Positions 27,197-37,659 of a stretch of DNA of 64,000 nt are shown here, piece after piece. Numbering within the stretch: the first letter of the stretch is position 1; every line of letters begins with the position of its first letter. The notes under the pieces were generated by a model. The model worked only from the letters and a program-made list of their open reading frames with translations. It had not been told where the DNA came from and made no database searches. This DNA comes from Methanohalophilus sp. (GTDB lineage: Archaea; Halobacteriota; Methanosarcinia; Methanosarcinales; Methanosarcinaceae), in contig NZ_JASGLW010000002.1 of assembly GCF_030156785.1 (NCBI RefSeq), positions 62,001-126,000 of the forward strand, given 5' to 3'. Position numbers and translations under genes: made by a program.

Positions 27197-27925
27197 ATGA
27201 GTTTCTCTATTTCAATCCATTCTTCAAAGGGGGGTACAGGAAAAACTTGTATTGCCCAGAACCTTGCGTATGCTTACGCAATGGATGGAAAAAATGTTTG
27301 TCTTCTGGATCTTGATCTCAAGTCTCCAAGCCTTTTCAGTGGCCTCTTTCCTGTTAAAGATTGCTGGTTGAACAGTGTTCTTGAAGGCAGGCAGGAAATT
27401 GATGATGTTCTTGTGGATGCTACCAGAGAGATGGGTACAAAAGGTAGAGTGTGTGTTGGATATTCTAATCCGGATATTGCTGAAATACGGGAAATATCTT
27501 TAAAGGACCGTCGCTGGCAATCACAGGCGCTTCAGAAACTTATAGACTGCAAAAAGAAACTTTTTTCCAGTGGGTTTGATGTGGTAATAATGGATTCCAG
27601 TCCAGGAGTTGATTACACTTCTGTAAATGTAGTTGCATGCAGTGAATATGTGATAACAGTATTTAAGTCAGGGGAAAGCAGAGGCGTCCAGCTCGTTATC
27701 AACGGGATTTACAAACCACTTGAGAAGCGTTGTTTTGCAATCGAAAATATGAATAATGGTGTATCTTCATTTTCTTTTGAGGATCAAATTCCAGTTCCAG
27801 TACTTGCAAGAATTCCATGTATGTGTGATGTTTCAAAATATGGAACTAAAAAATTATTTACATGTGAAGATCCAGCTCATCCTTTTTCCAAGGCAATTTT
27901 CAATCTAAAAGATCAGATTTGCTAA
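27197..27925 (+). CDS. MinD/ParA-type ATPase
   Basis: This P-loop ATPase of 242 residues belongs to the SIMIBI class. The deviant Walker A is HSSKGGTGKTCIAQNLAY, with both signature lysines. The A' motif is VCLLDLDLKSPS and the Walker B region is FDVVIMDSSPGVDYT. Such proteins position partners on membranes or nucleoid, or load metal clusters. The C-terminal part has four Cys (RCFAIEN, IPCMCD, FTCEDP), which is more than usual and may hint at a metal-related role. ATG 27197 is preferred over TTG 27182. The partner is not evident. Confidence 0.8.
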   Translation: MSFSISIHSSKGGTGKTCIAQNLAYAYAMDGKNVCLLDLDLKSPSLFSGLFPVKDCWLNSVLEGRQEIDDVLVDATREMGTKGRVCVGYSNPDIAEIREISLKDRRWQSQALQKLIDCKKKLFSSGFDVVIMDSSPGVDYTSVNVVACSEYVITVFKSGESRGVQLVINGIYKPLEKRCFAIENMNNGVSSFSFEDQIPVPVLARIPCMCDVSKYGTKKLFTCEDPAHPFSKAIFNLKDQIC

Positions 27926-27927
27926 GA

Positions 27928-28761
27928 TTACTTTCTCTCTTTATGGAGAATTGCTTTCACATCGGTTTCGATGTAGTCGACAATGTCTTTGACATCTGTA
28001 AATGGTTCTTTTCTATCTCTGATATTTTCTGAGGTGAGTACTTGTACCAGCATGAATACTATATATCCGAAAACTGCAGCTGAAAATGCAAGTATCAGGC
28101 GCTCTAGCGGGTATAAGTAAATTACTTCCTTATACACATTCGCATCCAGATCAAAGACGAATGCAGCAATAATGCTCCCTATTAAATGATCCGCGAGAAC
28201 CGCAAGCAACGATACAAGGAATAAGTATACAAAGATTTGCCATCTTCTGGAGACGTGATAAAATGCCTGCTTTCTTGAAGCGAGGACACAGCAAGCGAGC
28301 ACTAGAACATGGAACCAGATGTATGAATAAGCTTGAAAGCCAACAGGTGTGATAAACCACAGTAGAATCACTGCACCAAAGATAGAGTAAGCAAATTTTT
28401 GTTTTTCAGCAACACACAATCCTGCTATTATTGATGCAAGACCGATAAATCCAGGGGATAGGTACGTAAATAGGTTGTTTCCCAGATATTCAGGGTTTAT
28501 TGGCAAATGCAGAAGCATTGCCACAATTGTCACAATAGGTCCGACAATTGGCCCCAGTAGAAAGCCATTAAATGTTCCAAAAACCAGCATGGAACTTATA
28601 CGACCCTGCTCCATTCCAAAAATAAATTCAAAATCAGGCAACCACGCAGCAAAAAAACTAATGATCAAAGCAGTAATCACCAATAGATTACGAACTCGAG
28701 GATTTTTGATCAAGGTATTTTCTGTTTTTAAGGTCACGTAGTTTGTATTTGTGCTCATCAA
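27928..28761 (-). CDS. Polytopic membrane protein, resembling an ECF S component
   Basis: This membrane protein of 277 residues has about six or seven hydrophobic segments. After a cytoplasmic N-terminus comes [20 protein letters not shown], then [20 protein letters not shown], then [19 protein letters not shown]. The sequence of a Gly/Pro-rich loop between helices 2 and 3 is like substrate-binding (S) subunits of ECF vitamin transporters. A 35-residue charged tail ends the protein. It is convergent with the MinD-like gene (2 bases apart). Substrate unknown; the family call is tentative. Confidence 0.5.
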   Translation of the reverse strand: MMSTNTNYVTLKTENTLIKNPRVRNLLVITALIISFFAAWLPDFEFIFGMEQGRISSMLVFGTFNGFLLGPIVGPIVTIVAMLLHLPINPEYLGNNLFTYLSPGFIGLASIIAGLCVAEKQKFAYSIFGAVILLWFITPVGFQAYSYIWFHVLVLACCVLASRKQAFYHVSRRWQIFVYLFLVSLLAVLADHLIGSIIAAFVFDLDANVYKEVIYLYPLERLILAFSAAVFGYIVFMLVQVLTSENIRDRKEPFTDVKDIVDYIETDVKAILHKERK

Positions 28762-28802
28762 TAAATAATTTTTTCAATATTCAATTGTGACTCATCAGAA
28801 AC

Positions 28803-28814
28803 CATATATATATT
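28803..28814 (+). promoter_or_regulatory. TATA region of fae-hps
   Basis: CATATATATATT is centred about 32 bases before ATG 28840, so the predicted transcript start leaves a leader of only a few bases. No ribosome site is seen before the ATG. Confidence 0.5.
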
Positions 28815-28839
28815 CATACACATGTAGCGAATTGATACA

Positions 28840-30018
28840 ATGATGTTAATTGGAGAAGCTTTAATAGGCGAGGCCCCCGAGCTCGCCCACATTGATCTTA
28901 TGATCGGAGAGAAGGAAGGTCCGGTAGGACAGGCCTTTGCTACCGGGATGACCCAGCTGTCAGCAGGGCACACTCCATTACTCTCGGTAATCAGGCCAAA
29001 TCTCCCTACCAAACCCTCAACTCTCATTGTTCCGAAGGTCACTGTAAAGAACATGGATCAGGCATCCCAGGTTTTTGGTCCTGCACAGGCTGCAGTGGCC
29101 AAGGCAGTAGCCGATGCTGTAGAGGAAGGTTTGATCCCTAAAGAGAAAGCTGAAGAACTTGTTGTTATTGCAAGTGTTTTCATCCACCCCGATGCTCAGG
29201 ATTACAACCGTATTTACAGATATAATTACGGAGCCACCAAACTGGCGATCAAGCGAGCAATGAATGGATTTCCCAGCATTAACAAGGTTCTTGAGGAAAA
29301 AGACAGGATGGCACATGCTATCATGGGATTTAAGGTATCAAGACTCTGGGACCCGCCATACCTTCAGGTTGCACTGGATAACCCCAACATTGATGTAGTA
29401 ACCAGCATTGTAAAGCAGCTTCCAAAGAGCGATCATCTGATTCTTGAAGCCGGTACGCCTTTGATCAAGAGGTATGGTGTAGATGTTATCACAAAGCTCA
29501 GGGAAATCAAACCTGATGCGTTCATTGTTGCGGACCTGAAAACACTGGACACAGGTAACCTTGAAGCAAGAATGGTTGCGGATGCTACTGCAGATGCCAT
29601 TGTGATTTCAGCTCTTGCACCCATTGCAACCCTCAACAAAGCAATTTCAGAAGCTCACAAGACCGGTATCTATGCAGTCATGGATACACTTAACCAGCCA
29701 GACCCGGTTTCAGTGCTCAAGCAGCTGGATGAGCTTCCTGACGTGGTGGAGCTCCACAGGGCGATTGACATCGAGGAAACGGCTCACGCATGGGGTAGCA
29801 TCGATGACATGAAAGCACTATCCTCCAAGATGCTTGTGGCTGTTGCAGGTGGTATTCGTGTAGATACTATACCGGATGCTCTTAAAGCAGGTGCAGATAT
29901 CCTTGTAGTCGGACGTGCCATAACCAACGCCAAAGATGTGCGTCAGGCTACCGAGCGCTTCATTGAAGCCCTAGGTAAACCTGAAATCGATCAGTTCAGG
30001 GTAATGACTGACTTCTGA
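28840..30018 (+). CDS. fae-hps: Bifunctional formaldehyde-activating enzyme / 3-hexulose-6-phosphate synthase
   Basis: This fused enzyme has 392 residues (ATG 28840 or 28843). The N-terminal Fae domain (about 1-163) condenses formaldehyde with tetrahydromethanopterin. It shows [13 protein letters not shown] with the catalytic His at about 17, and [20 protein letters not shown]. The Hps domain (about 164-392) is a TIM barrel of the OMP decarboxylase family, with [16 protein letters not shown] and [14 protein letters not shown]. Hps makes or cleaves hexulose 6-phosphate, linking formaldehyde and ribulose 5-phosphate. The fusion is typical of Methanosarcinales, where it serves pentose formation. 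tpiA follows after 9 bases. Confidence 0.96.
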   Translation: MMLIGEALIGEAPELAHIDLMIGEKEGPVGQAFATGMTQLSAGHTPLLSVIRPNLPTKPSTLIVPKVTVKNMDQASQVFGPAQAAVAKAVADAVEEGLIPKEKAEELVVIASVFIHPDAQDYNRIYRYNYGATKLAIKRAMNGFPSINKVLEEKDRMAHAIMGFKVSRLWDPPYLQVALDNPNIDVVTSIVKQLPKSDHLILEAGTPLIKRYGVDVITKLREIKPDAFIVADLKTLDTGNLEARMVADATADAIVISALAPIATLNKAISEAHKTGIYAVMDTLNQPDPVSVLKQLDELPDVVELHRAIDIEETAHAWGSIDDMKALSSKMLVAVAGGIRVDTIPDALKAGADILVVGRAITNAKDVRQATERFIEALGKPEIDQFRVMTDF

Positions 30019-30696
<678 letters not shown>

Positions 30697-30767
30697 GCTT
30701 TACTTGATCATACTTTTTTCTTTTTTTAATAGTTGTTTGGTTTTGTAGAACACTTATACTTCACATA

Positions 30768-30870
30768 AAACCACAGAATTCACAGAGATCAAAGAGATGG
30801 CAAAAACTCCCACAAATAGCATTCAGGACTCTTGAAATCTCCTCTGTGGACTTCTGTGTTTTCTGTGGTT
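30768..30870. repeat. Inverted repeat of CACAGA-type units
   Basis: The left arm AAACCACAGAATTCACAGAG (30768-30787) is mirrored on the right by CTCTGTGG, TTCTGTGTT and TTCTGTGGTT (30842-30870). The whole can fold into a long imperfect hairpin of about 100 bases. It has no coding potential and resembles the CCACAGAG-type dispersed elements that I recall from Methanosarcinales intergenic regions. Confidence 0.55.
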
Positions 30871-30966
30871 AGATTTGTTCATATGTGTATCCGTAGGGCG
30901 ATTTCTACAGAGTTTTTTGGGAAAACACATGTCTTTTTGTCAGTTCCATTATATGTCTCTCAAAAT

Positions 30967-31293
30967 TCAGAGCGTAAGCACTGCTATCACCAGCAAAATT
31001 GTTGAAAATCCCAGTTTCATGACCATTGTCAGTTCAATTCTCAGCTGCTGTGCCACCATATTTGATATCCCAATAGGTGGGGGAGATATTAGCAATGCTG
31101 CCAGAAACAGGGAAATTCCGGGAATGTAATCCTTTGCTACAATAATCAGATAAAGTCCCTGTATCCCCAGATATATTCCCAGAAGAGCTATTAAAAGGAG
31201 TCCACCTTTGTAATACCTGAGGAATTCGCGGATGTCTTTTCCGAAGACATGCGGTAATACGGCATCATTTTGTTTCTTCTTTTTCACTTTCAC
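30967..31293 (-). CDS. Small membrane protein of unknown function
   Basis: This protein of 108 residues has a basic N-terminus (KVKKKKQND) and a cytoplasmic stretch ending in RYYKG. Three membrane helices follow: GLLLIALLGIYLGIQGLYLI, IPGISLFLAALLISPPPIGI and MKLGFSTILLVIAVLTL at the very end. No catalytic or metal-binding residues stand out. It may be transcribed with tyrA, or alone, on the minus strand. I do not recognise the family. Confidence 0.65.
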   Translation of the reverse strand: MKVKKKKQNDAVLPHVFGKDIREFLRYYKGGLLLIALLGIYLGIQGLYLIIVAKDYIPGISLFLAALLISPPPIGISNMVAQQLRIELTMVMKLGFSTILLVIAVLTL

Positions 31294-31356
31294 ATCATCA
31301 CGCCATTTTATGTTCTTTTCAAAACAAAGTGCATATGATTTACATAAATCCTTGCT

Positions 31357-32664
31357 TTAGCGAAGGGTACACCCTATGCCTTCAAGCAGTTTTTCCGCTT
31401 CAATCTGTATTTTGTTTACATCAATATCCTGACGGATACTCAAACGAAAAGTAACACTCATGTGTCCTTCAGGATTATTGTAGATGTCATGTACCTTACA
31501 GGATATTCCCTCACTTATTTTCTCGAGAATTTGGCACAGAATATCAGGATCAGCATTATTGGGGATGTAGGCGGAAATATCTCTGGTCTTTCTTGTAATA
31601 TTCTCATTTTTCCATTTGTTGAGTTCATCGGAACTCAGGAGGCGTACATTTTCAATTTTAAGGGTCACAAGTTTTCCGGATTCTGAAATAGTGACCGATC
31701 TTGGCATGACCTTCTCAACAATCCCAATATGAGTTTTACCTGAGTAAATATGGTATAGCCCTCTTTCCTTTCCAATGGAGTGAACCAGCTCTTCAAATTC
31801 TGCTACTTTTGCATTGATAAGCTTGTCAGATCTATGTAATGCAGCCACTGTATCTCCAAAATGAATTGAGGCATCTTTCATAACCCTGCAGAAATCATCA
31901 GCTTTTTCTTCCACAACAAGCTGAGAGAGTTTCTCACATTGCTCTATGAAAGTCCTGTGTACATTCGGGATCTCAGGGTTCTGCATTTGTATTTGTGCAT
32001 AAAGCCAAGGGTTCTGTCCCAATATACGCCCGACAAAATCCAACATAATCTCATAAACAGGACTCATGAAACGACGTGACCCCTGCACATCAAAATCAAG
32101 TTCTTTCAGGGTTGCACCAATTGTGATGTAGGCAAAATGAGTCAATCCCTGTACGATTGATACGATATGGTCATGTTCTTGCGGGGTTATTATTTCGATG
32201 TGTGCACCTTGTTTTTCCAGTAATTTACGGATTTTCGGGAACCAGTTTTCGCATCTGTTTTTCACAGGTGTCAGGATAAAAGTTTGTCCTTGCAATGATG
32301 GTATCGAGGGGCCAAACATGGGGTGTGTTCCCAGCAGTTCAACGTCTTCTGGTGAGGCTTCTATCATTGCTTCAACCGGCTTTTTCTTAATGGATGTAAG
32401 ATCCATCAACAAACTACCGGGTTTCATGAGTGGGGCAGCTTGCCGTATAATTTCAGGTGTTATATCAATAGGAACTGATACAATAACAATGTCACAATCT
32501 GGAATTATTTCTTTTGGAGAGGATGTGAAATTAACTTCTAGTTTTTCCGCAACATCAGCGCGCCCCCGGCGTCCCGATACCCAGACATCGTATCCTTCGT
32601 TCTTGAAAAATTTTGCAAACCATTGCCCCATTTCACCTGTACCACCAATGATCAGCATCTGCAT
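31357..32664 (-). CDS. tyrA: Prephenate dehydrogenase with a C-terminal regulatory extension
   Basis: The enzyme of 435 residues oxidises prephenate toward tyrosine. The N-terminal NAD(P) fold is MQMLIIGGTGEMGQWFAKFF; the catalytic part has LLGTHPMFGPSIPSLQGQTF (His and substrate loop) and GLTHFAYITIGATLKE. The catalytic unit is about 280 residues. The remaining about 150 contain a linker (AALHRSDKLINAKVAEFEEL) and beta-rich sequence of ACT type (SVTISESGKLVTLKIENV and HMSVTFRLSIRQDIDV), probably for feedback by tyrosine. It is the last gene of the aromatic operon and overlaps aroE by 13 bases. Confidence 0.9.
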   Translation of the reverse strand: MQMLIIGGTGEMGQWFAKFFKNEGYDVWVSGRRGRADVAEKLEVNFTSSPKEIIPDCDIVIVSVPIDITPEIIRQAAPLMKPGSLLMDLTSIKKKPVEAMIEASPEDVELLGTHPMFGPSIPSLQGQTFILTPVKNRCENWFPKIRKLLEKQGAHIEIITPQEHDHIVSIVQGLTHFAYITIGATLKELDFDVQGSRRFMSPVYEIMLDFVGRILGQNPWLYAQIQMQNPEIPNVHRTFIEQCEKLSQLVVEEKADDFCRVMKDASIHFGDTVAALHRSDKLINAKVAEFEELVHSIGKERGLYHIYSGKTHIGIVEKVMPRSVTISESGKLVTLKIENVRLLSSDELNKWKNENITRKTRDISAYIPNNADPDILCQILEKISEGISCKVHDIYNNPEGHMSVTFRLSIRQDIDVNKIQIEAEKLLEGIGCTLR

Positions 32665-33464
32665 GAAAGTTCCTCCAATACGGCTTTTCTCATGGTTTCA
32701 ACCGGAGGATCGCGGCCAGTCCAGATACGGAATGCTTCGGCTCCCTGATGAACCAGCATTCCAACACCGTCAATTGTTTTAGCACCGACAGCCCTAGCTT
32801 CCTGAAGTAATTTTGTTTCCAGTGGATTGTAAACTATATCAAATACAACCAGATCCGAATGAAGTTGTTCACGGGTTACAACGGATTCGGATAAATTTGG
32901 ATACATTCCAACTGTAGTGGTGTTAATCAGAATATCGCAGTTTTCAAGGCTTTTCCCGAGAATGTCCAATCCGTGGGCATGTCCATTTACAACACGGGCA
33001 AGTTCTTCTGCGCGCCGGAGCGTGCGGTTGAATATATCAATATTTGCACCGAGATTTGAAAAATGATATGCTATAGCTTTTGCTGCTCCTCCGGCACCAA
33101 CTAGCGAAATATTTGCACCTTTGATGCGGATTCCCTTTTCTGTCAGAGCTTTTTCAGCACCCAGACCATCGGTATTGTATCCTCTTATCCCATTTTTGAA
33201 GTCAATGGTGTTTACGGCACCAATCTGGAGAGCAAGTTCATCGGGTTTCACAAAATGCAGTGTTTGCTCCTTATGTGGAACGGTGACATTAAGTCCTCCA
33301 AAACCAAGGGCATTTGCTCCATTTATAGCATTCCCTAGGTACTCCGGGGCAACCCTGAATGGGTGATAGACACAATCCATTTCGAGTTCACGGAATGCAG
33401 CATTATGCATTGCAGGCGAAAGGGAATGTTCTACAGGATTTCCTATTACGCCAAAAACCTTCAC
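32652..33464 (-). CDS. aroE: Shikimate dehydrogenase (GTG start)
   Basis: The enzyme of 270 residues reduces 3-dehydroshikimate to shikimate with NADPH. Motifs: FGVIGNPVEHSLSPAMHN (shikimate binding), GLNVTVPHKE with the catalytic Lys, YNTDGLGAEKAL, SLVGAGGAAKAIAYHF (NADP fold) and the end DGVGMLVHQGAEAFRIWTG. The start is GTG 33464, which overlaps the aroD stop (GTGA), so translation is coupled. Codons and length are normal for archaea. Confidence 0.95.
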   Translation of the reverse strand: MKVFGVIGNPVEHSLSPAMHNAAFRELEMDCVYHPFRVAPEYLGNAINGANALGFGGLNVTVPHKEQTLHFVKPDELALQIGAVNTIDFKNGIRGYNTDGLGAEKALTEKGIRIKGANISLVGAGGAAKAIAYHFSNLGANIDIFNRTLRRAEELARVVNGHAHGLDILGKSLENCDILINTTTVGMYPNLSESVVTREQLHSDLVVFDIVYNPLETKLLQEARAVGAKTIDGVGMLVHQGAEAFRIWTGRDPPVETMRKAVLEELSCRC

Positions 33465-34147
33465 AGCAGCATCTCCATTGCAGCTTTAAGCTTGTCAATT
33501 CTAAGCTGACCCGGTGCAACGGCCTTTCCGATGCAGCCATATGTGAGGACTGATCCATAAAGCCCACCTACAACCCGGCTGTAACTTCCAATTTTACCCA
33601 TTGCAATAGCGCATACAGGACTATCGGCAGAATTTGCTGCCTCCAGAAGCTTCAGGACGTCTGAAGGTGATTTGGGCATTGTGGCAATCTTTGTGATATC
33701 AGCCCCTGCTTTATGTCCTTTCCTGAAAATCTCATTTATTTTTTCCATTGGGGGTGTGCTGTCAAAGAAGTGTGACGAGATGATTACCGTTACATGATTG
33801 CTTTTTGCACTTTTGATAATCCTGTTTTTCTCAGGAACAGACATTTCAATGTCTACTGCATCTACGTATGGAAGGATTCCTTCGAGTATTTCCAGCCTGC
33901 TTTCTTCATTTCCTCCCCAGTGACCGCCCTCTGAACGTATTCGATTGGTTGCAATACATGGAAGTCCAATGCATGAAACTTGCTCTCTAAGTAGGATGGC
34001 AGCATCCACAGAGTCAATTCCAAGGAGATCCATTCTGAGTTCCAGAACATCGGCACCAAGATTTTTTGCGGCCAATGCTTGTGAATATGGATTGTTATCA
34101 ATGGATGCAACAATGAGGGCACGATTGTGTTTGGGTAACTCCAGCAT
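33461..34147 (-). CDS. aroD: 3-dehydroquinate dehydratase type I
   Basis: The enzyme of 228 residues removes water from 3-dehydroquinate through a Schiff base. Visible are VLELRMDLLG, NRIRSEGGHWGG, ADITKIATMPKSPSDVLKLL with the Schiff-base Lys, VTVIISSHFFDSTP with the active-site His, and AIAMGKIGSYSRVVGG. The gene lies 2 bases after the DHQ synthase II stop and overlaps aroE. It uses the product of the archaeal early steps encoded just upstream. Confidence 0.95.
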   Translation of the reverse strand: MLELPKHNRALIVASIDNNPYSQALAAKNLGADVLELRMDLLGIDSVDAAILLREQVSCIGLPCIATNRIRSEGGHWGGNEESRLEILEGILPYVDAVDIEMSVPEKNRIIKSAKSNHVTVIISSHFFDSTPPMEKINEIFRKGHKAGADITKIATMPKSPSDVLKLLEAANSADSPVCAIAMGKIGSYSRVVGGLYGSVLTYGCIGKAVAPGQLRIDKLKAAMEMLL

Positions 34148-34149
34148 GT

Positions 34150-35292
34150 TTATTTCTCGATGATTGTTTCTTCTACTTTCATCCCGAAATGCCTGCCGCT
34201 TTCCTCAACATAGACCATAACCTCGTCACCCTCTTTGAGGCTGGTTACGGAAACAGGTTTTCCATCTCCTGAAACGAGCTTGATTGTCTCAGCATTCTGG
34301 AGGATGTTTTTTATTGTCTTGCCATCAGATGTGCAGGCTTCTACAAGCATGAGTGGGCGCCGCTCAATTTTAACTCTTCCCACAACAGCTCTACGCTGCC
34401 TTCCTTCGGCATTTACAACTGCAACCTCATCACCAGCTTCTAGTTCGCAAAGATATCGTGTTTTTCCGCCTGTCTGAACATACGCATGAACTGCTCCCGC
34501 ATTAACCCTGAATGGACGGGAAGCAACGTAAGGACTATCTTCTGATTCGGAATGAACCAGAAACATGCCACCTGAACCGCATCCTACAAGCATTCCCTCT
34601 CCGGTACCCATGAGGCTGCAGGTGTCTACACAAACACGGTCCCCCATTCCAACCTGTTCTACCTTTGTAACCTTTGCAACTTCAAGCTCCAGCCGCTCGG
34701 AAGTTGCTTCTTCTGCAATTTCCACAGATTTGCGAATGGTATCGGGGTTATCTGTGTCAAGCAATACTCCGTCTGCACCATGCTCCATGGTTTCAAGGGC
34801 AAGCCTGACTTCGTCGGTATCGCGAACACCGGATATGATTTTCATGTCTTCCGGTTGCAGTGATGCTATCAGGTTTTCCAGTGGGATGACTTTCCAGTCA
34901 GTACCGATTGCAATAAGGTAATCACAAACCCTGCCAAGGGATGAAGCAAATTTTTCATGGGCTTTGTCGTGTATTATGGAAAAGCCTGCAACAGTTTTCT
35001 TTTCCCGGCGGAGGTGTGCAATGATATCGAAATCCCGGGAATTACTTAAATCTGTGGGCAGGGGCAGTGTTCCATCTGCTTCACTATCCTTACCCACTAC
35101 TATGATATCTGCATTTGACGGCTCTGATGAAAAGAAAGTGGCGATCTTAATATCTCCAAGCTCTTTTACCTTGTCAACATCCTCCGGTAATACCAGTACG
35201 CATGAAACACCAGCCTCGAGACCTGCTGTGATGCGCTGCTTTTTCTTTTCCCAGTCGCCTTCATCGGCACGTATCCATACTTCCTTGTTCAT
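34150..35292 (-). CDS. aroB': 3-dehydroquinate synthase II
   Basis: The archaeal enzyme of 380 residues converts the amino-sugar precursor ADH into 3-dehydroquinate by oxidative deamination with NAD, replacing bacterial AroB. The sequence matches the DHQ synthase II family: KEVWIRADEGDWEKKKQRIT at the start, VDTCSLMGTGEGMLVGCGSG in the middle, SRPFRVNAGAVHAYVQTGG, and a C-terminal barrel with GRVKIERRPLMLVEA. It lies 14 bases after the ADH synthase gene, its pathway partner. The mechanism is from established archaeal work (M. jannaschii type), not visible here. Confidence 0.95.
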   Translation of the reverse strand: MNKEVWIRADEGDWEKKKQRITAGLEAGVSCVLVLPEDVDKVKELGDIKIATFFSSEPSNADIIVVGKDSEADGTLPLPTDLSNSRDFDIIAHLRREKKTVAGFSIIHDKAHEKFASSLGRVCDYLIAIGTDWKVIPLENLIASLQPEDMKIISGVRDTDEVRLALETMEHGADGVLLDTDNPDTIRKSVEIAEEATSERLELEVAKVTKVEQVGMGDRVCVDTCSLMGTGEGMLVGCGSGGMFLVHSESEDSPYVASRPFRVNAGAVHAYVQTGGKTRYLCELEAGDEVAVVNAEGRQRRAVVGRVKIERRPLMLVEACTSDGKTIKNILQNAETIKLVSGDGKPVSVTSLKEGDEVMVYVEESGRHFGMKVEETIIEK

Positions 35293-35306
35293 CAGGATGA
35301 CTCCTT

Positions 35307-36104
35307 TTAGCGTAATATCTCTAAAGCTTCATCTACAGTACTGTTTTGATGTACTATATGTGTAATTGCTTTTGTTATTTTTGTAGGGTTTGGATGCTGG
35401 AATACGTTTCTACCAATTGCAACACCACGGGCTCCGGCGTCCATGGCTCCCCTGATCATCTCCAGGAATTCCCTGTCGGTGTTGGTCTTTGGTCCTCCTG
35501 CAATAACTACAGGAACTGGACAGCCTTCTATTACCCTGGTAAATGATTCTTCATCTCCGGTGTAAACGGTCTTTACGATGTCAGCCCCCAGTTCCGCACC
35601 TACACGGGCTGCATGGGCTACCATTTCGGGGTCATGCGGATTAGTGACCTTCTTTCCTCTGGGGTACATCATTGCAAGTAATGGGATTCCCCAGTAATCA
35701 CATTGTTTGGCTATTTCTCCCAGTATCTTGAGTTGTTCGGATTCGGTTTCAGATCCCACATTTATATGCACAGAAACTGCGTCCGCTCCCATTCTGGATG
35801 CTTCTTCAACTGTGCAGACCAATACCTTGTCATTGGGGTCGGGACCCAGTGATGTGGAAGCACTCATGTGAACAATCAAACCCACATCATGACCGTATCC
35901 CCTGTGACCGTGAGGAACCATTCCTTTCTGCATGAGTACAGCGTTAGCTCCTCCTTCGGCAACCTTGTTTATGGAATCTGCTATGTCGATTACACCTTTG
36001 ATGGGGCCATCAGACAATCCATGGTCCATAGGTATGATCACCATGTTTCTGCTATCTCTGTCCATTATTCTTTCTATTCGAATATTCTTTCCCAGTTCAG
36101 ACAT
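35307..36104 (-). CDS. aroA': 2-amino-3,7-dideoxy-D-threo-hept-6-ulosonate (ADH) synthase
   Basis: This class I aldolase of 265 residues makes ADH from aspartate semialdehyde and a deoxy-ketohexose phosphate, the first step of the archaeal aromatic pathway. It belongs to the DhnA-type aldolase fold. Motifs: [43 protein letters not shown] with the Schiff-base Lys, [19 protein letters not shown], and [14 protein letters not shown] for phosphate binding. It is the first gene of the five-gene aromatic operon running to tyrA. The promoter lies in the 144-base gap shared with guaA. Confidence 0.93.
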   Translation of the reverse strand: MSELGKNIRIERIMDRDSRNMVIIPMDHGLSDGPIKGVIDIADSINKVAEGGANAVLMQKGMVPHGHRGYGHDVGLIVHMSASTSLGPDPNDKVLVCTVEEASRMGADAVSVHINVGSETESEQLKILGEIAKQCDYWGIPLLAMMYPRGKKVTNPHDPEMVAHAARVGAELGADIVKTVYTGDEESFTRVIEGCPVPVVIAGGPKTNTDREFLEMIRGAMDAGARGVAIGRNVFQHPNPTKITKAITHIVHQNSTVDEALEILR

Positions 36105-36248
36105 ATGTCCAACTCCTTCACCGTGTCAGTATGTGACATAGTTACACAGTGTTATATTTAAGTTTTTTGTTTGTAATTTCAAAATTTGGTTTAACCAGAT
36201 GCTGTGCAGGCAAATGTATTATATATTTTTATATTCCTCAGTCCATTC

Positions 36249-36827
36249 ATGGAAAAGTTGAAGATACTTGTTATCAACAATTACGGGCAGTTTTGTCATC
36301 TGATTCATCGCACCGTCCGCGATCTGGACATGGAGACAGAAATCATTCCCAATACAACTCCAATAGATGAAATCCACGCAATGGAGCCGGACGGATTAAT
36401 TTTGAGCGGTGGTCCAAGCATGGACCGGATTGGTCTTTGTAGTGACTACGTAAAACAAATTGATCTTCCTATTCTTGGCATCTGTCTCGGGCACCAGTTA
36501 ATAGCTCTCTCTTTCGGGGGAAGCACCGGTTCAGGGAAATATGGCGGCTATGCTGATGTTGATGTTGAAATCCTCGAAGAAAATGATATCCTGAAAGGTC
36601 TGGGTCCAAAAATTACGACGTGGGCATCTCATGCAGATGAGGTTACAGTCATGCCTGAAGGATTCATATAGCTTGCACGCTCGGATATATGTGAGGTGGA
36701 AGCCATGAAGCATCCTTATAAACCAATTTATGGTGTACAATGGCATCCTGAAGTTGCACATACCAAAAGTGGTGAGGCATTATTCCACAATTTCTTCAGT
36801 GTGTGTGAGCAATATAAAAAGAGCTGA
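36249..36827 (+). CDS. guaAA: GMP synthase glutamine amidotransferase subunit, with an in-frame TAG at codon 141
   Basis: This class I glutaminase of 192 residues supplies ammonia to the separate GMP synthetase subunit. ATG 36249 starts [15 protein letters not shown]. The nucleophile Cys is in [17 protein letters not shown]. The frame reaches VTVMPEGFI, meets TAG (36669-36671), and continues [20 protein letters not shown], then [15 protein letters not shown] with the catalytic His and Glu, to TGA 36825-36827. Without readthrough the catalytic His-Glu pair is missing and the enzyme cannot work. The full length is that of the archaeal A subunit. Relatives place Glu, Lys or Val at the TAG position. 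No other guaA copy is in the window. Confidence 0.93.
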
Positions 36828-36828
36828 T

Positions 36829-37656
36829 TTACTGCTTTTCAAAGGTTTCCTGAAGAAGCAGTGCGTCTTCTTCAAGGTTCGGACTTTCACAAATCACAAG
36901 ACCTTCAACGTTGAAATCCTTCAATGCTTTCATAAGGGCAGGGTAATTTAGATCAGATTCCTGCAGGACTAGATGCTTTACCTCCCCTTTTGAGTTGTAT
37001 TTAATTCCTGAAATGTGCATATGCATATCTGCCAGCCCTTGCTTTCCCAGGTAGTTTTCCACAATACAAAGGCAGGCTGCAAACTCCTCGTATGTGTTAA
37101 TATCTCCATTAGTACGGGCATGCAGGTGTGCAAAATCAATGCATGGCATCACACCTTCCACCTCAACAGCCATATTCAGTATTTCCTTAAGAGTTCCAAA
37201 CTGGCTGGGTTTCCCGGTAGTTTCGGGGCGAAGAATAACATCAATTTCTTTTTCTTCAAAGATTTCCCTGAGTTTTCTCAGTGATCTGATAACCTTTTCC
37301 AGAACGATTCTACTGGTCTCTCCATGATAATAAGCAGGATGGAAAACAATGGATGATGCACCACAAAGACTTCCGATTCGGGCGGAATCATAAATGCGTT
37401 TGATACTTGCTTCAATTTTTTCAGGTTCACGGGAATTTAAATTAACGTAATATGGGGCATGAACACTCAACGCCACTTTATTCTCGGAGGCAACAGCTGC
37501 TATCTTTCGGGCGGTGTCTTCCTTCATCCGCACTCCGCGCACAAACTCAAGTTCCATGCAACTAAGACCAAGTTCCCGGATACGCTTAATCCCTCCAATA
37601 CTTCCCTTTTCCTTTGCGCTAATAGGAGTCCCTGCGGTTCCAAAAAAGAGTGGCAT
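36829..37656 (-). CDS. Endonuclease IV-like TIM-barrel protein
   Basis: This AP endonuclease family 2 protein of 275 residues cuts DNA at abasic sites if typical. Metal-binding motifs are present in the Nfo order: LSVHAPYYVNL, SIVFHPAYYHGE, ILRPETTGKPSQFG, CIDFAHLHARTNG and DMHMHISGIKY, each contributing His, Glu or Asp to a trinuclear zinc site. The C-terminal VEGLVICESPNLEEDALLL supplies the last Glu. The length fits. A sugar isomerase of the same fold is less likely. The gene's 3' end almost touches that of guaAA (1 base apart). Confidence 0.8.
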   Translation of the reverse strand: MPLFFGTAGTPISAKEKGSIGGIKRIRELGLSCMELEFVRGVRMKEDTARKIAAVASENKVALSVHAPYYVNLNSREPEKIEASIKRIYDSARIGSLCGASSIVFHPAYYHGETSRIVLEKVIRSLRKLREIFEEKEIDVILRPETTGKPSQFGTLKEILNMAVEVEGVMPCIDFAHLHARTNGDINTYEEFAACLCIVENYLGKQGLADMHMHISGIKYNSKGEVKHLVLQESDLNYPALMKALKDFNVEGLVICESPNLEEDALLLQETFEKQ

Positions 37657-37659
37657 GTT

